DNA of 34,607 nucleotides from an uncultured Alphaproteobacteria bacterium (GCA_937888725.1 CALARE010000052.1:1-34607), one strand, 5' to 3'. Shown: positions 6,985 to 15,682, counted from the first letter of the stretch. The notes: a model not told the origin generated them from the letters alone. Made by a program: numbers and translations.

Positions 6985-7863
6985 TTAAGCCATTGTATTG
7001 CTATCCTTTTTGGATTTTGGGGCTGTATCAGCGTTATCATCTGTGATTGCTTTAGCCGCAACTGAAGCGAGGGCATTTGTACCAGCATTGTTGCCTCCTA
7101 AAAGTGAAATGCCAAGTGTGATAAGTAATTGTGCAAGATTTTTCCCTGAAAAAAGCCCTTCTTTTTGTTTGTTGTTTGCGATGGCTTTTTCATTTTGAGC
7201 GGCATCTTTTTTTGTAGTTTCTTCCAACGCATTTGGTAACCCTTGTTGGGTGGCTAAATAGCTCTCATAGCTTTGTGTGTTGTTAAGATCGAATAATCCT
7301 TGTTGATCGGCAAGGATTATTGAACTTGATGAGCCCATAGCTCTGCCATCATTTCCCCGTCTGTTAGCGTTGGCGGCAAGACCGTTCCTTTCCCATAATT
7401 CCCATGGGAAATCATTACCTGGATCTGATTTGCGAGAGGGCGCCACATCTGAATGAGCAACCACATTTTGCGGATCAATATTATATCTATTTTTAATACT
7501 GCTTGTTAATTCTAATCCAGCTCTGATTTGTTCGGGTGTAAATGTTTGTCCACTCCCACGTTGAAACTCAATCCCTATAGAACGGGCATTGATATTTGTA
7601 ACTTCTTCTCCCGTTACAAGTCGCCATTTGGCTTTGCCTGCGTGATAGGCTGAACGGTTTTCGGGAACAAATTGATAAATTTTACCATCTCTGTCGACAA
7701 CATAATGCACACTGACATTTCTTTCTTTTTCAACCATAAAGCATTTAGCTGTTTCTTCCAAAGAATCTGTTTCAGTCGAATGTAAGACAATCATATCAAT
7801 TGGACTATTGCGGTTACTAGAACGATAATCAGGTGAACGATAAGTTGTGCTGTCGATAATCAT
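6985..7863 (-). CDS. N-acetylmuramoyl-L-alanine amidase (Amidase_2, AmpD/AmiD-like)
   Basis: Residues 1-165 form an Amidase_2 domain that cuts the bond between muramic acid and the stem peptide of peptidoglycan. Zinc ligands are visible as His28 (VLHSTE), His137 (VAHSDVAPSRKSDPG) and Asp147, the same pattern as AmpD His34/His154/Asp164. Other conserved sites are HYVVDRDG, AYHAGKAKW and IGIEFQ. The remaining 125 residues are not part of the family. They are a Gln/Asn/Lys-rich linker, then a hydrophobic segment (KNLAQLLITLGISLLGG) and a polar Ala/Asp/Lys tail. A similar tail is found in the 15738-16472 protein. There is no signal peptide, so it is either a cytoplasmic recycling enzyme or exported in another way. 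The promoter is at 7887-7915; the Shine-Dalgarno is GGAGG. Confidence 0.9.
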   Translation of the reverse strand: MIIDSTTYRSPDYRSSNRNSPIDMIVLHSTETDSLEETAKCFMVEKERNVSVHYVVDRDGKIYQFVPENRSAYHAGKAKWRLVTGEEVTNINARSIGIEFQRGSGQTFTPEQIRAGLELTSSIKNRYNIDPQNVVAHSDVAPSRKSDPGNDFPWELWERNGLAANANRRGNDGRAMGSSSSIILADQQGLFDLNNTQSYESYLATQQGLPNALEETTKKDAAQNEKAIANNKQKEGLFSGKNLAQLLITLGISLLGGNNAGTNALASVAAKAITDDNADTAPKSKKDSNTMA

Positions 7864-7886
7864 TTATTCCTCCGTTATTTTTACTG

Positions 7887-7915
7887 AGTATAGAAAAAAA
7901 ATATCTATTCGTCAA
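7887..7915 (-). promoter_or_regulatory. Promoter of the amidase gene
   Basis: Minus strand TTGACG (7910-7915), 17 bases, TATACT (7887-7892), 24 bases before the ATG at 7863. Confidence 0.75.
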
Positions 7916-7961
7916 ATCATTTTTTTTATAAAAAGAAGCACAAAGGAATTTAAAATTTAAC

Positions 7962-7990
7962 TTGACATAAAAGGGATTTTTTTGTATATT
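7962..7990 (+). promoter_or_regulatory. Promoter of the ADP-forming acyl-CoA synthetase gene
   Basis: TTGACA (7962-7967), 17 bases, TATATT (7985-7990). It is divergent from the amidase promoter. Confidence 0.8.
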
Positions 7991-8054
7991 CTGCCCCATT
8001 AAAGTCATTGAGAAAATGACAAGAAAAGTGAATATGATAATGAAAGGAGAAAAT

Positions 8055-10136
8055 ATGTCACTTGATTCATTTTTTAATCCCGCAAGCATTGCTGTTGTCG
8101 GTGTTTCAAATGACCCTAGCAAATTAGGTGCCGTTGTTTTTAATAATGTGATTGATGCTGGTTTTGAAGGTAAGCTTTACGCTATTAACCCAAAATGTGC
8201 TGGTCAAGAACTTTATGGCAAACCATGCTATGCTTCTGTTGCTGATTTGCCAGAAGCGATGGATTTAGTCGTCGTTGTTGTCCCTGCAAAATTTACAATG
8301 CCTGTTATTGATGACGCTATTAAAAACAAAACAAAAAATATCAGCATTATTACAGCTGGCTTTGGTGAAGTTGGTAATCACGAATTAGAAGATACGATTG
8401 CAGAAAAATGTATGCAAAATGGTATTAATTTATTAGGCCCTAACTGTTTAGGACATATTTCAACATTTGACAAAGTAAATGCTAGCTTTGCTGATGGTTT
8501 CCCTTCACAAGGTAATGTTGCTTTTATTTCACAATCAGGTGCTTATTGTTCAGCATTAATGGACTGGGCTCGTGAAAAGGGGATTGGTTTTTCTCACTTT
8601 ATTTCAATTGGAAATAAGGCGTTGTTAGCTGAAGATCGTTTGTTAGATGCTTTAAAGAATGATAAAAACACAACAGCTTTCATTTTCTATTTAGAATCAC
8701 TTAAAAATGGGAAAGAATTTCTCCGTGTGTTAAAAGAGGTTTCAAAAACAAAACCTGTTGTGATTATGGAACCTGGTAAATCTCAAAAAGCTCAAGCTGC
8801 TAGTTTGTCACACACAGGGTCTTTAGCTCCAAACTATCGTGTGCTTGAAATTGCATTGAAAGGCTCTGGTGCTATTCAAGCTTATACAACAAGAGAATTG
8901 TTTGGTCTTTTAGAAGTATTGCAATATGCTAAACACACAGATTTCTCTGGTTCAGTTGCTATTTTAACAAATGCAGGTGGTGTTGGCGTGTTGTCCAGTG
9001 ACTTGTGTGAAGATAATGGTTTAGATTTGGCTCGTCCATCAGATAAGACGATTGAAGCATTAAAAGCTGTTTTGCCAGCTGAGGCAGCTTTTGGTAACCC
9101 AATTGACGTGATCGGTGATGCAAGAGCTGACAGATACGAAGCTGCTTTAAAAGTCCTTTGTGAATCAGGGGAATATAAAAATATCATTGTTCTTTTAACA
9201 CCTCAAATGGTGACTGATGCAACAGGAACAGCTGAAGCGATTGTTAAAGTTTCAAAAGAATATAATTCAGTCAATGTATTTGCTGTGTTTGTTGGCGGTG
9301 TTAAGGTTAAAGAAGGTCGTGACATCTTAGAGGCAAACAAAGTTTTGAACTATGAATATCCAATTGATGTGATTCGTTTGTTGGGTCTTTTAAAAGCTCA
9401 AATGGCATATCGCGGTGTTCAAAATGTGACGGTTGAAACAAAAGAAGTTCCATCAGCGATTATGAATGCGGTTGAAGCTGCAAAACAAGAAGGTTTGGCT
9501 TCATTACCTCAAAATGTTGTGAATATGATTATGGATCATTATGGGATTGATTATCCAAAGAGTGGCAATTTCACAGATCGTGATTCAGCATTAACATTCT
9601 GTAAAAATATTTTCCCAGCTCCAGTTGTGTTGAAACTTTCAGCACCAGATGCACTTCATAAAACAGAAATGAAGGGGATTTATTTGAATGTGAATGATGA
9701 AGCTAGCTTTGATGAAGCTTGGAATGGATTGAACGGTTCAATTCAAAAATTTGAACTCAAAGGGGCTAGTGTTCTTATTCAAGAAATGATTGTTAAAGCA
9801 ACTGAAACAATTATTGGTGTCAATTCTGATAAAAACTTTGGCCGTATTATGGTCTTTGGTACAGGTGGTATTTATACAGAAGTGATGAAAGACACAACAC
9901 TTCGTATCTTGCCTGCATCAGATTTTGACGCAATGATTAAAGAAACAAAAGTTGGTACAATTTTGAACGGTGTTCGTGGTGAAGATCCAAAAGCTGTTGG
10001 TCCTTTGGCTGAAACACTTAAAAAAGTGCAACAAGTTGTGCTTGAAATTCCACAAATCACATCTATTGATGCCAACCCTGCTTTGGTAACGAAAGATCGT
10101 GCCGTTGTGGTTGACTTTAAAATGTTGCTTAAATAA
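8055..10136 (+). CDS. Acetate-CoA ligase (ADP-forming), fused alpha-beta acyl-CoA synthetase
   Basis: A 693-residue fused NDP-forming acyl-CoA synthetase. It interconverts acetyl-CoA (or a related acyl-CoA) + ADP + Pi with acid + CoA + ATP, making ATP at the end of fermentation. The N-terminus is a CoA-binding Rossmann domain (FNPASIAVVGVSNDPSKLG). Two succinyl-CoA-ligase-like domains follow, with the phosphorylated histidine His253 in SLSHTGSLAP. From about residue 470 an ATP-grasp domain follows (VVLKLSAPDALHKTEMKG, MVFGTGGIYTEV). An ATG 13 codons upstream is in frame, but AAAGGAG at 8043-8049 selects the start used here. It is a single-gene unit with a consensus promoter and a strong terminator. 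The exact acyl substrate cannot be told from sequence. Confidence 0.93.
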   Translation: MSLDSFFNPASIAVVGVSNDPSKLGAVVFNNVIDAGFEGKLYAINPKCAGQELYGKPCYASVADLPEAMDLVVVVVPAKFTMPVIDDAIKNKTKNISIITAGFGEVGNHELEDTIAEKCMQNGINLLGPNCLGHISTFDKVNASFADGFPSQGNVAFISQSGAYCSALMDWAREKGIGFSHFISIGNKALLAEDRLLDALKNDKNTTAFIFYLESLKNGKEFLRVLKEVSKTKPVVIMEPGKSQKAQAASLSHTGSLAPNYRVLEIALKGSGAIQAYTTRELFGLLEVLQYAKHTDFSGSVAILTNAGGVGVLSSDLCEDNGLDLARPSDKTIEALKAVLPAEAAFGNPIDVIGDARADRYEAALKVLCESGEYKNIIVLLTPQMVTDATGTAEAIVKVSKEYNSVNVFAVFVGGVKVKEGRDILEANKVLNYEYPIDVIRLLGLLKAQMAYRGVQNVTVETKEVPSAIMNAVEAAKQEGLASLPQNVVNMIMDHYGIDYPKSGNFTDRDSALTFCKNIFPAPVVLKLSAPDALHKTEMKGIYLNVNDEASFDEAWNGLNGSIQKFELKGASVLIQEMIVKATETIIGVNSDKNFGRIMVFGTGGIYTEVMKDTTLRILPASDFDAMIKETKVGTILNGVRGEDPKAVGPLAETLKKVQQVVLEIPQITSIDANPALVTKDRAVVVDFKMLLK

Positions 10137-10153
10137 TGAGTTGAAACAACAAT

Positions 10154-10190
10154 AAAAAAACCGTGGAAGGGAAACCAACCACGGTTTTTT
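10154..10190 (+). terminator. Terminator after the acyl-CoA synthetase gene
   Basis: Stem CCGTGG/CCACGG (10161-10166 with 10179-10184), with an inner GG-GAAA-CC hairpin, followed by six Ts and preceded by seven As. Confidence 0.88.
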
Positions 10191-10436
10191 ATGATAAGGG
10201 GTATCAGAATTTATATTTCATTGAAAAGTAAGGTCAACAAATGCCCCTTTTTTTACACGCATAAAATTTCGCTATAACCCAGCAAATCCGTCACTTTTAA
10301 CCTATTTGTGAACCTGGTAATTTTTAACATATTTTTTCAATTTGTATTATAAATAACTATCTGATTTTATTATATTAAAAAACACAATTTAAATGAATGA
10401 TTTTCCTATTTCTTAAAGCGATAAATTATTTTCTGT
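10191..10436 (+). other. AT-rich intergenic stretch with no gene seen
   Basis: Between the terminator at 10190 and the promoter at 10437 there is no credible coding frame, tRNA or clear hairpin. The short frames have no ribosome-binding site. Confidence 0.6.
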
Positions 10437-10465
10437 TTGAAAAAAGTTTTTTAATCTATTATACT
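10437..10465 (+). promoter_or_regulatory. Promoter of the DUF805 gene
   Basis: TTGAAA (10437-10442), 17 bases, TATACT (10460-10465), 25 bases before the ATG at 10491. Confidence 0.7.
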
Positions 10466-10490
10466 CATAGTAAATTAAAAGGAGCTATGT

Positions 10491-11138
10491 ATGAAAAAGC
10501 AAAAAATTATTTCACTGTTATCAGATTTTTTTCAATTTGACTTTTTTTTGCGTGTATTCAAACAATATGCCCACTTTGGTGGTCGGTTAGGGCGTAAAGA
10601 TTTTTGGCTCTTTATCTTGACAAGTTTGATGATATATATTGGTGTTTCAAAGGTTGCTACAACATTTGAAAATGCAACGATTTTATTCGTTTTTCAAGTG
10701 GTTATGTTCCCGCCTGTTTTGTCAGCTATTGTTCGTAGATTACATGATGTCGGTAAAAGCGGGCACCTTATTCCTGGTTGTATGATAATCTCATTGATAT
10801 TCTTTTTTTCAATTGGTTCCGTGTTTCAAAAAGATATGTCAATGAATCATCTTGTATATTTAGGATACGGTGCGTTATTGATAGCATGTTATCCTTTTTT
10901 ATTATTGTTAAAAAAATCATCCCCTAATTTGAATAAATATGATACGATGCCTTCTCATCCTTATAAACATGGGATATTGGCAATTTTATTTATTTTGTTT
11001 TTCAGTGGGGTGGTTTATTTGTTGAAATATCAAATGGATAACCCATTAATTTTAAGTGAGGCACAAGAACCTCTTTCTCAAGCAGAAATAGAACAAATTG
11101 ATAAAGTTCTTCAAAAATACCAAAAAGAGGGGAAATAA
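10491..11138 (+). CDS. DUF805 inner-membrane protein
   Basis: A 215-residue integral membrane protein of the DUF805 (YhaH-like) family. The family signature is clear: a start YAHFGGRLGRKDFWLF, a first span, and then PPVLSAIVRRLHDVGKSGHL after the second span. Two more spans and the motif SSPNLNKYD before the last span follow. Family members are inner-membrane proteins of unknown function. About 30 residues after the last span form a Glu/Gln/Lys-rich cytosolic tail. AGGAG precedes the ATG and a promoter is at 10437-10465. The last codons are part of the terminator stem. Confidence 0.88.
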   Translation: MKKQKIISLLSDFFQFDFFLRVFKQYAHFGGRLGRKDFWLFILTSLMIYIGVSKVATTFENATILFVFQVVMFPPVLSAIVRRLHDVGKSGHLIPGCMIISLIFFFSIGSVFQKDMSMNHLVYLGYGALLIACYPFLLLLKKSSPNLNKYDTMPSHPYKHGILAILFILFFSGVVYLLKYQMDNPLILSEAQEPLSQAEIEQIDKVLQKYQKEGK

Positions 11139-11150
11139 CCCCTCTTTTTT
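11122..11150. terminator. Terminator overlapping the DUF805 stop, shared with queA
   Basis: Stem AAAAAGAGGGG/CCCCTCTTTTT (11122-11132 with 11139-11149). The loop AAATAA contains the stop codon. A T run follows on the plus strand and the mirror-image A/T runs serve the convergent queA gene, whose stop lies 17 bases away. Confidence 0.85.
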
Positions 11151-11166
11151 CTAATCATTAACCCTC

Positions 11167-12207
11167 TTAATTCGTTTGTTTTTCCAAAAAGCATGCATCG
11201 CCATAGGAAAAGAAACGATATCTTTCATCAATGGCGGTTTGATAGGTTTGTTTCATCCGTTCAATCCCTGCAAAAGCACATACAAGCATAAAAAGTGTTG
11301 ACCCAGATAAATGAAAGTTTGTAAACATTGCATCAATCGCTTTGAAACGATACCCAGGGGTGATGAAAATAGAAGTATCCCCTTCAAACGGATGGATAAT
11401 GCCATTATCATCTGTAGCTGTTTCAAGCAATCGTAGAGAGGTTGTTCCAACACTAATAATACGTCGCCCCTCCTTTTTTGCTTGATTAAGTTTGTCTGCC
11501 ACCTCTTGTGTTAAAACGCCAAATTCAGCATGCATTTTATGGTTGTCAGTATCTTCAACCTTAACGGGTAAAAAAGTGCCACCACCGACATGAAGGGTAA
11601 CAAAAACTTTTTCAATCCCTTTATCCTCTAATTTTTGAAAAAGATGTTCTGTAAAATGTAAGCCTGCTGTCGGAGCGGCGACAGCCCCTTCATACTTTGC
11701 ATAAATGGTTTGATAGTTAGCCTTATCTGATTGTCTGCCCCCTGTTTCACGTTTAATATAGGGGGGGAGGGGCATAATCCCAGTCTGATGGAGTGACGCC
11801 ATCAAATCAGCACCACTTTTATTGAAATGCAAGATAACAGGACCTTCAATCTTTTTATCCATAACGGTAGCGAAAAAATCATCATTAAATATGATTTTAT
11901 CACCAATTTTAAGTCTGCGAGAGTTTTTAATCAATGCTTCCCAATCGGCAAGGTTGAGCTGTTTAAAAAGCGTGATTTCAAAATGTGCCTCTCCTCTTGA
12001 ACCATAAAGACGGGCAGGGATGACCTTTGTATCATTAAAAACAAGAATATCCTCTTTTTTTAAGATATCAGCCAAATCACTCACATGTAAATGTTCAATT
12101 TCACCATCAGGTAAAAGATGGAGTAATTTAGAACTATCTCGAGGATTAGCAGGTTCATTTGCGATTAATTCAAGTGGCATATCAAATGTAAAAATCTCAG
12201 TTTTCAT
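11167..12207 (-). CDS. queA: S-adenosylmethionine:tRNA ribosyltransferase-isomerase QueA
   Basis: QueA transfers and isomerises the ribosyl part of SAM onto 7-aminomethyl-7-deazaguanine in tRNA, giving epoxyqueuosine at the wobble position. The 346-residue product has the family signatures FDMPLELIANEPANPRDSSK at the N-terminus, LVFNDTKVIPARL-like VFNDTKVIPARL, APTAGLHFT, VGTTSLRLLE and FTNFHLSGSTLFMLV near the C-terminus. A longer in-frame start exists 26 codons upstream. The ATG at 12207 is preferred because AAGGAT precedes it, it matches the family's N-terminus, and the promoter lies inside the longer frame. Tgt is not adjacent, unlike in many bacteria. Confidence 0.96.
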   Translation of the reverse strand: MKTEIFTFDMPLELIANEPANPRDSSKLLHLLPDGEIEHLHVSDLADILKKEDILVFNDTKVIPARLYGSRGEAHFEITLFKQLNLADWEALIKNSRRLKIGDKIIFNDDFFATVMDKKIEGPVILHFNKSGADLMASLHQTGIMPLPPYIKRETGGRQSDKANYQTIYAKYEGAVAAPTAGLHFTEHLFQKLEDKGIEKVFVTLHVGGGTFLPVKVEDTDNHKMHAEFGVLTQEVADKLNQAKKEGRRIISVGTTSLRLLETATDDNGIIHPFEGDTSIFITPGYRFKAIDAMFTNFHLSGSTLFMLVCAFAGIERMKQTYQTAIDERYRFFSYGDACFLEKQTN

Positions 12208-12238
12208 ATGGGGTATCCTTATTAAATTTTTGCTTGAA

Positions 12239-12266
12239 ATTATACATTTTTTTGCTTTTTTGTCAA
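12239..12266 (-). promoter_or_regulatory. Promoter of queA
   Basis: Minus strand TTGACA (12261-12266), 16 bases, TATAAT (12239-12244), with a TG directly before the -10. It lies back to back with the promoter at 12279. Confidence 0.78.
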
Positions 12267-12278
12267 GTAGCTTTTTAT

Positions 12279-12307
12279 TTGACAAGGCTGCTTTTTTATG
12301 CTATTTA
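12279..12307 (+). promoter_or_regulatory. Promoter of the 12341 lipoprotein gene
   Basis: TTGACA (12279-12284), 17 bases, TATTTA (12302-12307) with an extended TGc before the -10. Confidence 0.65.
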
Positions 12308-12340
12308 TAAAGCAGATTTTTTTTAGCCAAAGGAAAAGAT

Positions 12341-12985
12341 ATGAAAAAACTTTTTTTACTCTCACTTGTTGGTATGATGTCATTTTTAACAGCTTGTTCG
12401 GGGCAATATATCCACTCAACAGAACCACGTTCTGTGGTTTATATGGGCCAACCTGCAGCAGATGTGTATGAAAATTTTGGTGCACCAACACGGATTAAAA
12501 AGTTAAGACCAAATGCACAGGTTTTAATCTATCAAAAGCAAGAGATTGAAAAAGATTGGGCATATCGTTATTTCCATAGTTGTGAAATACAATTTTATAT
12601 GGTGGATGATCGTGTTTCTGATTGGTATTCTACGGGTGATATGTGTGCGATTCGTTCGAATAGGTATAGTGAGGTTGACTGGGATGGACAAGATGACGGC
12701 TTGCTTTCATTTTTTACAGAAAGTCCGTTGTATAAAGATGTGCCAGAATCAGATGGCTATTATATGGATTCACGTGTACCTGCTGATGCATTTGGTGGTG
12801 CAGGTAAGAGCGTCTTTACATCACCAAACACATTTGTTATAGAAGATAGATTTTCCCCTTTTGACGAAAATGGTTATGTAACAAATAATGAAACTGTGTA
12901 CGGTTATGTGGGTGATGATGGTGTTTTTGATGCCCCTAGAAAACAATTAATCGGTGGGCATCGGATTCCTGCGGACGCTTTTTAA
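12341..12985 (+). CDS. Outer-membrane lipoprotein, BamE/SmpA-like N-terminal half
   Basis: A 214-residue lipoprotein. The signal peptide ends in lipobox LTAC, with the acylated Cys at residue 19. Residues ~35-105 (YMGQPAADVYENFGAPTRIK, then a string of beta-strands ending in an MCAI cysteine) have the pattern of small BamE/SmpA-type lipoproteins. The product at 32690-33034 has the same pattern. The C-terminal 100 residues are acidic, rich in Asp/Tyr/Gly, and contain the near repeat SRVPADAF and HRIPADAF, the second forming the very end. No enzymatic motif is seen. It is a single-gene unit with its own promoter and terminator. The BamE-like assignment is tentative. Confidence 0.8.
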   Translation: MKKLFLLSLVGMMSFLTACSGQYIHSTEPRSVVYMGQPAADVYENFGAPTRIKKLRPNAQVLIYQKQEIEKDWAYRYFHSCEIQFYMVDDRVSDWYSTGDMCAIRSNRYSEVDWDGQDDGLLSFFTESPLYKDVPESDGYYMDSRVPADAFGGAGKSVFTSPNTFVIEDRFSPFDENGYVTNNETVYGYVGDDGVFDAPRKQLIGGHRIPADAF

Positions 12986-13004
12986 TAATCCATTTTACTA
13001 AAAA

Positions 13005-13037
13005 AGAGTTTAATCGTAACGGTTAGACTCTTTTTTT
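13005..13037 (+). terminator. Terminator after the 12341-12985 gene
   Basis: A 12-bp stem (13005-13016 with 13020-13031, two G-T pairs), loop TAA, followed by a run of Ts. Confidence 0.88.
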
Positions 13038-13085
13038 ATTAATTAGCATAAATTAAAATAATTTTTTTGTTTCAGAAAATAACGC

Positions 13086-13114
13086 TTGTCAAAGCTTAAA
13101 AAAGAGTTTAAACT
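13086..13114 (+). promoter_or_regulatory. Promoter of the LytM/EnvC-like - ctpA operon
   Basis: TTGTCA (13086-13091), 17 bases, TAAACT (13109-13114), 27 bases before the ATG at 13142. Confidence 0.65.
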
Positions 13115-13141
13115 TTCAAAAAGTTTACGATAGGGGTTAGT

Positions 13142-14329
13142 ATGAAAAAAAAGGATCTGAGCGTTTTGGCTCTATTTATGGCACTTGTTTTAATAGGTAC
13201 AATGGCAAGTGCAAATCCGACATCGGACGATTTAAAACGTATTGAACAACAATTGCAAGAAGAACGGGCAATGCACCTTGAAACACAACGTCAATCTGAT
13301 AAATTGGCGAATGAAATTCAAGCGGTTCAAAAACAAATGGTTCGCTCTGCACAAGCGGTGCAAGAAAAAGAAAATGCACTGATAGAACTTGAAAACAAGT
13401 TGGAAAATTTACGCAAGGAAGAAGAGGCTCTCTCTCAAAAATTAATCAAGTCAAAGGCTCAAACTGTGCATTTAGTAACAGCCTTGCAATCATTGGCTCT
13501 TAAACCTAAAGAACAGATTTTTTTGGAAAAGCAAGCACCAACGCAGATTTTAAGAAGTCGTATGATGCTTAATAGTTCAGTCCCAATTGCACAACAAATG
13601 ACAAAAGATGTTCTTTTAGATGTCGAAAAATTGGAAGAAACAAAGGTTGAAATCCAATCTCAAATTCGTAAGGTAAAAGAAACGATGGAAAAATTGACGG
13701 CAAAAACGGATCAGATGAATGGATTGATTGCAAAAAAAACAAAATTACAGGCTGAATATGATGCCTCTCATGAACAATCAAGAAGAAAGATAGTCGCTCT
13801 TGCCAGTCAGGCACGTGATTTAAAAGAGTTGTTGCAACGCCTTGAAAAAGAACGGCAACGTCAACGAGAATTGGAGCTTAAAAAACAGCAAGAGCAAGAA
13901 GCTAGAAAACAAATGGTAAAATTTACCTCTTTTTTACCAATAGGAAGTTCGTTTGAAAAATCGAAAGGTTCCTTGCCATATCCAGTTGTTGGACAGATTG
14001 TTGAGAATTATGGCGATGTGACAATGAAAGGGATGCATGCAAAAGGATTGACCATTCAATCTAGAGCAGGTGCTATTTTAAGAGTGCCGTTTAAAGGTAC
14101 AATTTTGTTTTCTGGTCCATTTAAAAGTTATGGGAATATGTTAATTATTGATTGCCAAGATGGCTATTTACTCCTTCTTGCTGGTTTAGACAGCATTAAT
14201 GCTATTACAGGGCAGGAAGTTATAGCAGGAGAACCAGTCGGAAAAATGGGCTCAGAGAGGACAAAATTATATATCGAAATTCGAAAAGATGGGCAAGCAA
14301 TAGATCCAAGTCCTTGGTTTCGAAAATAA
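13142..14329 (+). CDS. EnvC-like murein hydrolase activator (coiled coil + LytM domain)
   Basis: Exported 395-residue protein. The signal peptide ends at ASA near residue 24. Two long coiled-coil stretches (residues ~30-110 and ~155-265) follow, then a LytM/peptidase M23 domain (~285-395) ending in KLYIEIRKDGQAIDPSPWF. The domain keeps GMHAKG. Where active M23 enzymes have LYGH it reads LLLLAGL, so the catalytic histidine is missing. This is the state of EnvC, which activates amidases rather than cutting peptidoglycan itself. A role in periplasmic septum splitting is inferred from the family. It lies 19 bases before ctpA, an arrangement common in alphaproteobacteria. Confidence 0.88.
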   Translation: MKKKDLSVLALFMALVLIGTMASANPTSDDLKRIEQQLQEERAMHLETQRQSDKLANEIQAVQKQMVRSAQAVQEKENALIELENKLENLRKEEEALSQKLIKSKAQTVHLVTALQSLALKPKEQIFLEKQAPTQILRSRMMLNSSVPIAQQMTKDVLLDVEKLEETKVEIQSQIRKVKETMEKLTAKTDQMNGLIAKKTKLQAEYDASHEQSRRKIVALASQARDLKELLQRLEKERQRQRELELKKQQEQEARKQMVKFTSFLPIGSSFEKSKGSLPYPVVGQIVENYGDVTMKGMHAKGLTIQSRAGAILRVPFKGTILFSGPFKSYGNMLIIDCQDGYLLLLAGLDSINAITGQEVIAGEPVGKMGSERTKLYIEIRKDGQAIDPSPWFRK

Positions 14330-14348
14330 AAAATAAAAGGAGTTTGAA

Positions 14349-15674
14349 ATGAAAAGAACATTATTTTCTGCTTTGGTATGTGCAACATTGTTATCCGCTG
14401 GGTGTGCATTTGCTGATACGGCAAAATCGGATACAACTGATGGATTAAAAGATAACCCTTATGCTTTAATGGAATTATTTGGTATTGTTTATCAAGAAAT
14501 TAAAAAAGATTATATTGATGAACCAACAGACAAAAAGCTGATTGAAAGTGCGATTAATGGGATGCTTACAAGTTTGGATCCGCACTCATCATATATGGCA
14601 CAAGAAGAATTTGATGATTTAGAAGCAACCTCTAAGGGTGAATTTGGTGGGCTCGGTATGGAGGTAACAACGGATAAAGGTTTTGTTCGTGTTGTCTCAC
14701 CAATTGATGATACGCCCGCTTATAAAGCTGGCATTCAAGCTGGTGATTATATCACGCATATTGATGGGGAAGCAGTTGTTGGTCTTTCTTTGCAAGATGC
14801 TGTTAAAAAAATGCGAGGAACGCCAGGAACAACGGTTAAACTTAAAATTTCTCGTACACAAAAAGAACCTTTTGACCTTAAATTAACAAGAGCGATTATT
14901 GTGCCAGAACCTGTTAAGTTTGAGGCAAAAGAAGATGTCGGTTATATCAGAATTTCATCATTTAATGAAAAAACGGTTGAAAAATTGCATGATGCTGTTG
15001 AAAAATTAACGGCTGAAATTGGTAAAGAAAATTTGACAGGTTTTATTATTGATGTTCGTAATAATCCTGGGGGATTGCTTGATTCAGCAATAGGTGTGGT
15101 TGATACCTTTTTGGAAAAAGGAGAGATTGTTTCAACCAGATCTCGTTTACCTGAAGAAACGATTAGAGCCTCTGCAAAAACACCAGATATGACAGATGGG
15201 AAACCTTTGGTTGTGATGATAAACGAAGGTTCTGCTTCAGCTTCTGAAATTGTGGCAGGTGCATTGCAAGACCATAAACGGGCGATTGTTGTTGGGATTA
15301 AATCCTTCGGGAAAGGTTCTGTTCAAACGGTAAAACCACTCCCAGGATTTGGAGGATTAAAGATGACAATTGCAAAATATTATACCCCAGCGGGACGTTC
15401 TATCCAAGCTAAAGGGATTGAGCCCGATATTGTAATTCCGCGTGGTAAGTTAGAGGAAGAACCTGTTATAGAAGGGTTTGGTGAACGTGATTTGCATGGA
15501 GCCCTTGCCGCAGAAGACAAAAAATCTGTTTCGAAAGAAAATAAAAAGAAAGCAGATAAAAAGAAAAAAGATATTTCACCACTTGATGCGGATAAAAAGG
15601 ATGAAAAACAAGACTATCAACTCGATCGAGCAATTGATATTTTAAAAACACTAGCATATGCTCAATCAAAATAA
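14349..15674 (+). CDS. ctpA: C-terminal processing peptidase CtpA (S41 family)
   Basis: Periplasmic serine protease that trims or degrades proteins from the C-terminus. The signal peptide ends with AFA near residue 23. Then come a helical N-terminal region (LTSLDPHSSYM), a PDZ domain (~95-175; GLGMEV, GIQAGDYITHIDG, MRGTPGTTVKL) and the S41 catalytic domain. The Ser/Lys/Gln residues are Ser297 in GSASASEI, Lys322 in SFGKGSVQ and Gln326, with the same spacing as CtpB S309/K334/Q338. The C-terminal ~70 residues are a Lys/Asp/Glu-rich tail. It follows the LytM/EnvC-like gene in an operon. In other bacteria such proteases limit peptidoglycan hydrolases, which fits the neighbour. Confidence 0.95.
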   Translation: MKRTLFSALVCATLLSAGCAFADTAKSDTTDGLKDNPYALMELFGIVYQEIKKDYIDEPTDKKLIESAINGMLTSLDPHSSYMAQEEFDDLEATSKGEFGGLGMEVTTDKGFVRVVSPIDDTPAYKAGIQAGDYITHIDGEAVVGLSLQDAVKKMRGTPGTTVKLKISRTQKEPFDLKLTRAIIVPEPVKFEAKEDVGYIRISSFNEKTVEKLHDAVEKLTAEIGKENLTGFIIDVRNNPGGLLDSAIGVVDTFLEKGEIVSTRSRLPEETIRASAKTPDMTDGKPLVVMINEGSASASEIVAGALQDHKRAIVVGIKSFGKGSVQTVKPLPGFGGLKMTIAKYYTPAGRSIQAKGIEPDIVIPRGKLEEEPVIEGFGERDLHGALAAEDKKSVSKENKKKADKKKKDISPLDADKKDEKQDYQLDRAIDILKTLAYAQSK

Positions 15675-15682
15675 GTGTTATG

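Noticed and set aside
7829..8122. A 97-residue minus-strand frame between the amidase and acyl-CoA synthetase genes
   Set aside because: It overlaps both gene starts and both promoters and has no ribosome-binding site.
12208..12285. Longer queA start
   Set aside because: The extension contains the queA promoter and has no family match.
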